A stretch of DNA of 36,300 bases from an uncultured Clostridia bacterium. GTDB lineage: Bacteria > Bacillota > Clostridia > TANB77 > CAG-508. The notes beneath the pieces were generated by a model. It saw only the letters and a list, made by a program, of their open reading frames with translations, had not been told where the DNA came from and did not search any database. Every line of letters starts with the position of its first letter. Within the stretch, counting starts at the first letter, position 1. This document shows, piece by piece, positions 31,975 to 36,300 of this stretch. The stretch covers positions 1-36,300 of the forward strand of contig CAKPRA010000015.1 in assembly GCA_934180065.1 (NCBI GenBank). Direction: 5' to 3'. Made by a program: the position numbers and the translations under genes.

Positions 31975-32136
31975 AAATCACCGTTCCTTTACCTTTTTTA
32001 TATTGGATATTATATATTAGAATTTCTATAAAGTAAAGAATTAATTAATATTTGAATATTGTTTTTTTTACATAATTCAACATTTTTATTCATTCTTTAG
32101 TTTTATTTTATTATATAGCACATTTCGCATAAAATT

Positions 32137-33780
32137 TTAGCCCAATGAAAGATTACACATTTTTCTCATTTCTTTTGCATGCTCTAATGCACTTTTAGTA
32201 ATATCTCCACTTGAAATTCGAGCAATCTCTTCTATTACTTCATTTTCATCTAATAATTTTATTGTTGTAAATGTTCTTTGATCTAATACTTTTTTACTTA
32301 TATAATAATTTGCATCACCTTGTACTGCTATATTAGCTTGATGTGTTATACATATCACTTGATGTTTTTTTGAAATGATTTTTATTTTTTCTCCTACACA
32401 TTTTGCAGCTTTACCACTTATTCCTGTATCAATCTCATCAAAAATTAGTACTGGAACTTCATCTGTATCTGCTAATACGGTTTTAATTGCAAGCATTATT
32501 CTAGACATTTCTCCTCCTGATGCAATTTTTATTAGTGATTTTTCTTCGTCACCAATATTTGTGGATATTAAAAATTCTATATCATCTAATCCATTTTCTG
32601 TATATTCATTATTTTCCTCATATTTAATACTTACATTAAATCTAGCACTTTTCATTTCTAAGTCTTGTAGCTCTTTATTTATCTTTTCATTTAATAACTT
32701 AGCATTTTCACATCGTACTTTATGTAATATTTGAGATTTCTTTAACATTTCTATTTTAATTTTTTCAAGCTCAGATTTTAATTTTTCATTATGTGCTTCC
32801 ATATTTTCAATTTTATAAATCTCGTCTTCTACTTGTTTTTTATAATCTAATATTTCTTGAACACTATTGCCATATTTTCGTTTTAAATCATAAATATAAT
32901 CCAATCTTTTCTCAATCTCATTTCTTTGTTCCTCATCAAAAGACATATTTTCATTCATTCCAGAAATATCTCTTGCTAGCTCTTGAACATCGTAATATAT
33001 ATTTTTTAGTGCTGATAATTTTGCTCTATATTCATCATCAATGTCCTCGATTTTTTCTAGTGCTTTTATTGATGCATTTATTCCATCTATAACAGCATCA
33101 CTTAAATTAGCATCAACTTCATTTAGACTTGAAAATATTTTTTCTGAATTCATCATCTTTTTTCGCTCTATTTCAAGGTTATTTTCTTCATCAACTTTTA
33201 AATTTGCATTTTCTATTTCATTAAATTGATATTTAAGTAAATCTAATCTTCGCTGCTTTTCTTTTTCATCTCCATAATTTTCTTTAAGCTCTTTTTTTAT
33301 CTCATTATACTTAATATATAAATTAAAATATTCTTCTTTTTCATTTAATATATTTTTACCAATAAAATTATCTAAATATTTTATATGCTCAGATTTTGAC
33401 ATTATTGTTTGATTATCATTTTGTCCATGAATATCAATTATTTTTTTCATAAAATCTTTTAATTCATTTACGGTTACCAATCTTCCATTTATTTTACAAG
33501 AGCTTCTTCCATTTGTATGAATTTCTCTTGATACAATAATATTCCCATCTATTGAATTTTCATTTTGTGGTAAGTATATATTTAGCTCTACAAGACAATA
33601 GCTCTCTCCTTTTCTTATTATTTCCTTTGAAAACCTACTTCCACATGCTAAACTTAGAGAATCTATTATAAGAGTTTTTCCTGCACCAGTTTCTCCTGTC
33701 AATACATTAAAACCATTATTTAAATCTATACTCAAATCTTCAATTATCCCAATATTTTTAATATGCAATGTTGATATCAT
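32137..33780 (-). CDS. recN: DNA repair protein RecN
   Basis: An SMC-like ATPase of double-strand break repair. 547 aa from the ATG at 33780; an earlier in-frame ATG at 33792 is part of the Shine-Dalgarno (GGAGGGAATT) region. Walker A GETGAGKT (29-36), a long coiled-coil middle (about 150-370) with a globular break, the ABC signature KIASGGEMSRIMLA and Walker B VLIFDEIDTGISG, then the H-loop CITHQANIA. Length is typical (about 555). A near-consensus promoter lies at 33823-33850. It is divergent from the dodecin-spoVA block. Confidence 0.95.
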   Translation of the reverse strand: MISTLHIKNIGIIEDLSIDLNNGFNVLTGETGAGKTLIIDSLSLACGSRFSKEIIRKGESYCLVELNIYLPQNENSIDGNIIVSREIHTNGRSSCKINGRLVTVNELKDFMKKIIDIHGQNDNQTIMSKSEHIKYLDNFIGKNILNEKEEYFNLYIKYNEIKKELKENYGDEKEKQRRLDLLKYQFNEIENANLKVDEENNLEIERKKMMNSEKIFSSLNEVDANLSDAVIDGINASIKALEKIEDIDDEYRAKLSALKNIYYDVQELARDISGMNENMSFDEEQRNEIEKRLDYIYDLKRKYGNSVQEILDYKKQVEDEIYKIENMEAHNEKLKSELEKIKIEMLKKSQILHKVRCENAKLLNEKINKELQDLEMKSARFNVSIKYEENNEYTENGLDDIEFLISTNIGDEEKSLIKIASGGEMSRIMLAIKTVLADTDEVPVLIFDEIDTGISGKAAKCVGEKIKIISKKHQVICITHQANIAVQGDANYYISKKVLDQRTFTTIKLLDENEVIEEIARISSGDITKSALEHAKEMRKMCNLSLG

Positions 33781-33822
33781 AATTCCCTCCATATATAAAG
33801 CATTTTGCGAAACTTTGTTTGT

Positions 33823-33850
33823 ATTATACTCTTTTTGTTTTTTTTGTCAA
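33823..33850 (-). promoter_or_regulatory. Promoter of recN
   Basis: Minus-strand TTGACA (33845-33850) and perfect TATAAT (33823-33828), spacer 16. No clear LexA box (GAAC-N4-GTTC type) was seen overlapping it. Confidence 0.7.
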
Positions 33851-33884
33851 TACTTTTATAAAAACTTTTTATTAATTTTTGCAT

Positions 33885-33914
33885 AAATTTATTTTTTTAG
33901 AAAAAAATAAATTT
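33885..33914. repeat. Perfect 14-bp inverted repeat upstream of the dodecin-spoVA block
   Basis: AAATTTATTTTTTT (33885-33898) and AAAAAAATAAATTT (33901-33914) are exact reverse complements with a 2-base centre. It is 26 bases before the dodecin ATG. A 5-base centre of A and T makes cruciform or protein binding possible, and a GCATA box (33881-33885, sigma-G -35-like) abuts it. Confidence 0.5.
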
Positions 33915-33940
33915 GAATATATATTTTGGAGGTATATAAC

Positions 33941-34153
33941 ATGGAAATTGAAAAACACTTATTAATAACTGGTTCATCTACAGTATCTTGGAAAGATGCA
34001 ATAACAAAATCAATTGAAGAAGCCTCAAAATCCATTGATTATTTAAAATCTGTAGAAATTAGTCGTCAATATGCCAAAATATCTGGCAATAAAATAGAAA
34101 CTTATTTAGTAGATTTAGATATTTCATTTACGATTGATACATCAAGAAAATAA
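33941..34153 (+). CDS. Dodecin-like flavin-binding protein
   Basis: Dodecins are small dodecameric proteins that bind flavins or CoA. 70 aa from the ATG at 33941, with GGAGGT 8 bases upstream; an in-frame TTG at 33926 lies on the Shine-Dalgarno itself and is rejected. The product has the dodecin pattern: KHLLITGSSTVSWKDAITKSIEEASKSI, VEISRQYAKISGNKIETYLVDLDISFTID, with strand-helix-strand-strand order and a near-identical length (about 68). It lies directly before spoVAC (10 bases) on the plus strand, so it is probably co-expressed in the forespore. A link to flavin storage in spores is inference. Confidence 0.85.
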   Translation: MEIEKHLLITGSSTVSWKDAITKSIEEASKSIDYLKSVEISRQYAKISGNKIETYLVDLDISFTIDTSRK

Positions 34154-34163
34154 GGAGGTTAAT

Positions 34164-34610
34164 ATGGAAGATATAAAAACAAACAAACAATATAGTGATT
34201 ATGTTGATAAAAAAACACCCAACTCACCTATTTTAAAAAATTGTTTTAATGCATTTTGGGTTGGTGGACTAATTTGTAGTATTGGACAAATAATATTTGA
34301 TTTTTGTAAATATCAAGGTTTAGATGAAACTGCTAGTTCAACAACAGTTTCAATAATCTTAATTGCAATTTCAGCACTTTTAACAAGCTTAAATATATTT
34401 AACAAAATCGGAAAATTTGCTGGTGCAGGTTCATTAGTTCCAATAACTGGTTTCGCAAATTCAATAGTTGCACCTGCGATAGAATATAAATCAGAAGGAT
34501 ATGTAATGGGAGTTGGTGCTAAAATGTTTACAGTTGCTGGTCCAGTATTAGTATTTGGTATATCAACAGCAGTTTTAGTAGGATTAATTTCTAAATTATT
34601 TATTGGATAA
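34164..34610 (+). CDS. spoVAC: Stage V sporulation protein AC (SpoVAC)
   Basis: A membrane component of the SpoVA channel that moves dipicolinic acid and calcium into the spore and releases it on germination. 148 aa from the ATG at 34164 (AAGGAGG 5 bases before). A polar N-terminus (SDYVDKKTPNSPILKNCFNAFWVGGLICSIGQ) leads to four membrane segments, with the family motifs GKFAGAGSLVPITGFANSIVAPAIEYKSEGYVMGVGAKMF. Length fits SpoVAC (about 150). It precedes spoVAD with a hairpin between, as in the standard spoVAC-D-E order. Confidence 0.93.
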   Translation: MEDIKTNKQYSDYVDKKTPNSPILKNCFNAFWVGGLICSIGQIIFDFCKYQGLDETASSTTVSIILIAISALLTSLNIFNKIGKFAGAGSLVPITGFANSIVAPAIEYKSEGYVMGVGAKMFTVAGPVLVFGISTAVLVGLISKLFIG

Positions 34611-34643
34611 AAAATGGAAAAGATTTTAAACCTTTTCCATTTT
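34611..34643 (+). terminator. Hairpin between spoVAC and spoVAD
   Basis: AAAATGGAAAAG (34611-34622) and CTTTTCCATTTT (34632-34643) pair over 12 bp with a 9-base loop, and a short T tract is built into the right arm. It could lower spoVAD expression by partial termination, or process the joint mRNA. Confidence 0.5.
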
Positions 34644-34731
34644 GTAGTGAGATTACTTCGTTTATTAGTACATTTAAATCTTACTACATTTTTTTTCAAA
34701 TTTCAACATTTTTTTGAAAGGAGTTTTTATT

Positions 34732-35736
34732 TTGGAAAGATTAGGAAAACAAACTATAAAATTTGATACCCCTGTAACAATTTTAGAAACAGCAAGCATA
34801 GTTGGCCCAAAAGAATCAGAAGGTCCTATGGCTTCATATTTTGATCATTGTTTACAAGATGAGTTTTGGGGTGAAAAAACTTGGGAAAAAGCAGAAAGTA
34901 AAATAATAAAAGAAACGGTAAATACTTTAATTTCTAAATCTGGAGTTCCGGCAAATCAAATAGATTATTGTTTTGCTGGAGATTTATTGAATCAATGTAT
35001 TTCATCTAGTTTTGGATTAAGAGAGCTCAGCATTCCATTTTTTGGAGTTTTTGGAGCTTGCTCTACATTTGCTGAAAGCATGTGTCTTGGTAGTGTTTTT
35101 GTTTCATCAGGAAGTGCTAAAAATGTCTTATGCGCTACTTCAAGTCACTTCTGTAGTGCTGAAAAACAATTTAGATTTCCTTTAGAGCTAGGAAATCAAA
35201 GACCACCTTCTTCTCAGTGGACCGTAACAGGCTCTGGAGCTGCAATTTTATCTAGCACTGGAAATGGACCATATATAACACATATAACCCCCGGAAAAAT
35301 TGTAGATATGGGAATTACAGATGCCAACAATATGGGGGCAGCCATGGCTCCTGCATTTGTAGACACATTAATAACACATTTTAAAGATACAGGTAGAAAT
35401 CCAAGTTATTATGATGTGATTATAAGCGGCGATTTAGGTCATATTGGTAAAGATATAGCAATTGACTTAGCACAATCTAAAGGATATAACATAAAAAGTA
35501 TTTATAATGATTGCGGAGTTTTAATGTTTGATAAGCAAAAACAAGATACTCACTCTGGTGGAAGTGGTTGTGCATGTTTAGGAACAATTTTTTCTGGATA
35601 TTTTTTCAAGCAACTAAAGGAGAAAAAAATCAAACGATTGCTAATGATTGCAACTGGTGCTCTTATGAATTCTACAAGTACTCAACAAGGAGAAAGCATT
35701 CCTGGTATTGCACATGCAGTATCTATTGAAGTTTAA
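34732..35736 (+). CDS. spoVAD: Stage V sporulation protein AD (SpoVAD)
   Basis: A soluble thiolase-fold SpoVA subunit that binds dipicolinic acid on the inner spore membrane. 334 aa from a TTG at 34732 (AAAGGAG 8 bases upstream; an in-frame TTG at 34714 is on the Shine-Dalgarno). Family features: the N-terminal FDTPVTILETASIVGPKESEGP, SKSGVPANQIDYCFAGDLLNQ, FFGVFGACSTFAESMCLGS, SSHFCSAEKQFRFPLELGNQRPP, GDLGHIGKD, and GSGCACLGT near the C-terminus. Length matches (about 338). spoVAE should follow but a terminator stands 41 bases after the stop. Confidence 0.95.
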   Translation: MERLGKQTIKFDTPVTILETASIVGPKESEGPMASYFDHCLQDEFWGEKTWEKAESKIIKETVNTLISKSGVPANQIDYCFAGDLLNQCISSSFGLRELSIPFFGVFGACSTFAESMCLGSVFVSSGSAKNVLCATSSHFCSAEKQFRFPLELGNQRPPSSQWTVTGSGAAILSSTGNGPYITHITPGKIVDMGITDANNMGAAMAPAFVDTLITHFKDTGRNPSYYDVIISGDLGHIGKDIAIDLAQSKGYNIKSIYNDCGVLMFDKQKQDTHSGGSGCACLGTIFSGYFFKQLKEKKIKRLLMIATGALMNSTSTQQGESIPGIAHAVSIEV

Positions 35737-35777
35737 ATATGTATTTTCTTAAATTTTAGCAACATATTCATTATTCG

Positions 35778-35820
35778 AAAAAAGCGATATTTTGTTTAAA
35801 TCACATATCGCTTTTTTCTA
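35778..35820 (+). terminator. Terminator of the dodecin-spoVA transcript
   Basis: AAAAAAGCGATAT (35778-35790) pairs with ATATCGCTTTTTT (35805-35817), perfect 13 bp with T run. It closes the operon after spoVAD. Confidence 0.9.
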
Positions 35821-35854
35821 TTTTAACTATTATTTAAGCATATTAATTAAGTAG

Positions 35855-35908
35855 AAATCTGTCCCTTTTTCCCTAATCTGGGAAAAGAGAACCGTCCCCT
35901 TTTCCCAC
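35855..35908. repeat. REP-like repeat unit with GGGACGGTTCTC-type core
   Basis: Bases GGGAAAAG (35880-35887) and CTTTTCCC (35899-35906) form a stem around AGAACCGTCCC; a second CTTTTTCCC at 35865-35873 and GAAATCTGTCCC at its left can pair alternatively. The GGGGACGG/GAACCGTCCCC and GGGACAGATTTCT words recur in many clostridial and related genomes near REP-associated transposases, as I recall. Much richer in G/C than its surroundings. The stop of the 86-aa gene lies inside it. Confidence 0.55.
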
Positions 35909-36133
35909 TTCATCATTTTCGTTTTCTAAATCCATAATAATATCTATTATTTCATCAAATTTTTCTTCCATTAAATAAAATTTTTCATCTGTACAATTTT
36001 CATTTATAAAATCCCAAATTTTATGCTCAATATTATACAATTCTTCACAACTATAATCCTTTTCTTCAATATTTATTCCAACCTCCTTACACAGGTCAAC
36101 TTGATCTTCATTAAGATAATCTAATAATATCAT
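35873..36133 (-). CDS. Acidic hypothetical protein with a repeat-derived C-terminus
   Basis: 86 aa from an ATG with GGAGGA 9 bases upstream. The body (1-72) is strongly acidic and helical (LNEDQVDLCKEVGINIEEKDYSCEELYNIEHKIWDFINE, with two Cys). No membrane segment. The last dozen residues, GKGDGSLFPD, are encoded by the REP-like repeat at 35855-35908, so the original C-terminus has probably been replaced or extended by insertion. I do not recognise the family. The region after it to 36300 has no gene that I can support. Confidence 0.65.
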   Translation of the reverse strand: MILLDYLNEDQVDLCKEVGINIEEKDYSCEELYNIEHKIWDFINENCTDEKFYLMEEKFDEIIDIIMDLENENDEVGKGDGSLFPD

Positions 36134-36300
36134 ATAACATATCCTCCAAATACTTATTTTACAATATCAATTTAGCATAAAGTAGTACAGATGTCAAATT
36201 GGAACAAAAGCCAATATAATAACGTATGTGTCAACTAAATGTAGGCAATTTTTTTATCTTTTTTCTAATCCTTCAATGTCAATTGCTTCAACACTTTATT

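Noticed and set aside
34313..34699. 128-aa minus-strand ORF opposite spoVAC
   Set aside because: Antisense shadow of a well-supported spoVAC gene.
36254..36300. Partial minus-strand gene at the right edge
   Set aside because: The more protein-like frame (VEAIDIEGLEKR) has a stop at 36296-36298, and the frame open to the edge is too short to judge.
1..36300. CRISPR array or prophage
   Set aside because: No regularly spaced repeats, no cas genes, integrase or phage structural genes seen.

Overview
The window is very AT-rich DNA (GC-rich patches are short and stand out). It carries a sporulating, anaerobe-type Firmicutes gene set: sigH, spoVAC-spoVAD, class II fructose-bisphosphate aldolase, tig/clpP/clpX, secG-rnr, an AgrC-type kinase, and a peptidoglycan hydrolase with a dockerin. 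Strong Shine-Dalgarno sites and TTG/GTG starts also fit. The best inference is an uncultured low-GC gut-type Clostridium relative; the species cannot be named from sequence alone. Most genes lie on the minus strand. The plus strand holds two small secreted proteins (301-1216), the tRNA-Thr (14241-14316), a small conserved protein (19412-19696) and the spoVA block (33941-35736).

Layout: 1-300 is non-coding with a GC-rich island and a minus-strand terminator. 301-1216 holds two small secreted, membrane-tethered proteins. 1306-3124 holds smpB, an 81-aa unknown protein and fba. 3221-3378 is a MITE-like inverted-repeat element. 3461-5625 holds a Cys-rich membrane protein, an orphan AgrC-like kinase and a small charged protein. 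5698-9648 holds a class A penicillin-binding protein with an Asn-rich tail, sigH and a lipoprotein. 9712-13917 holds a DUF5665-type protein, a UPF0182 protein and ftsY. 14241-14316 is tRNA-Thr(CGT) with a near-consensus promoter and terminator. 14406-18195 holds an SH3/cadherin-like membrane protein and a glucosaminidase with three SH3 domains and a dockerin. 18374-19235 is a decayed lipoprotein gene. 19729-22110 is a Wzz-like modulator / tyrosine kinase / PHP phosphatase operon without polysaccharide synthesis genes. 22395-24970 is rnr and secG. 25047-28461 is clpX, clpP and tig. 28565-31974 is an operon of M50 protease, tsaD, metallophosphoesterase and a GNAT-like protein. recN is divergent from dodecin-spoVAC-spoVAD (32137-35736). 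The window ends with an 86-aa acidic protein whose C-terminus runs into a REP-like repeat.

Themes: cell-envelope construction and surface display (PBP1, glucosaminidase-dockerin, SH3/cadherin-like protein, BY-kinase module), protein quality control (tig, clpP, clpX, smpB, rnr), protein export (secG, ftsY) and sporulation (sigH, spoVAC, spoVAD). The least explained parts are the GC-rich candidate RNA at the left edge, the MITE, the orphan AgrC with its Cys-rich neighbour, the dockerin-bearing hydrolase next to an anchored SH3 protein, the spoVA cluster without spoVAE, and the REP-like tail at the right edge. All product names rest on reading of motifs and family resemblance; no database search was run.
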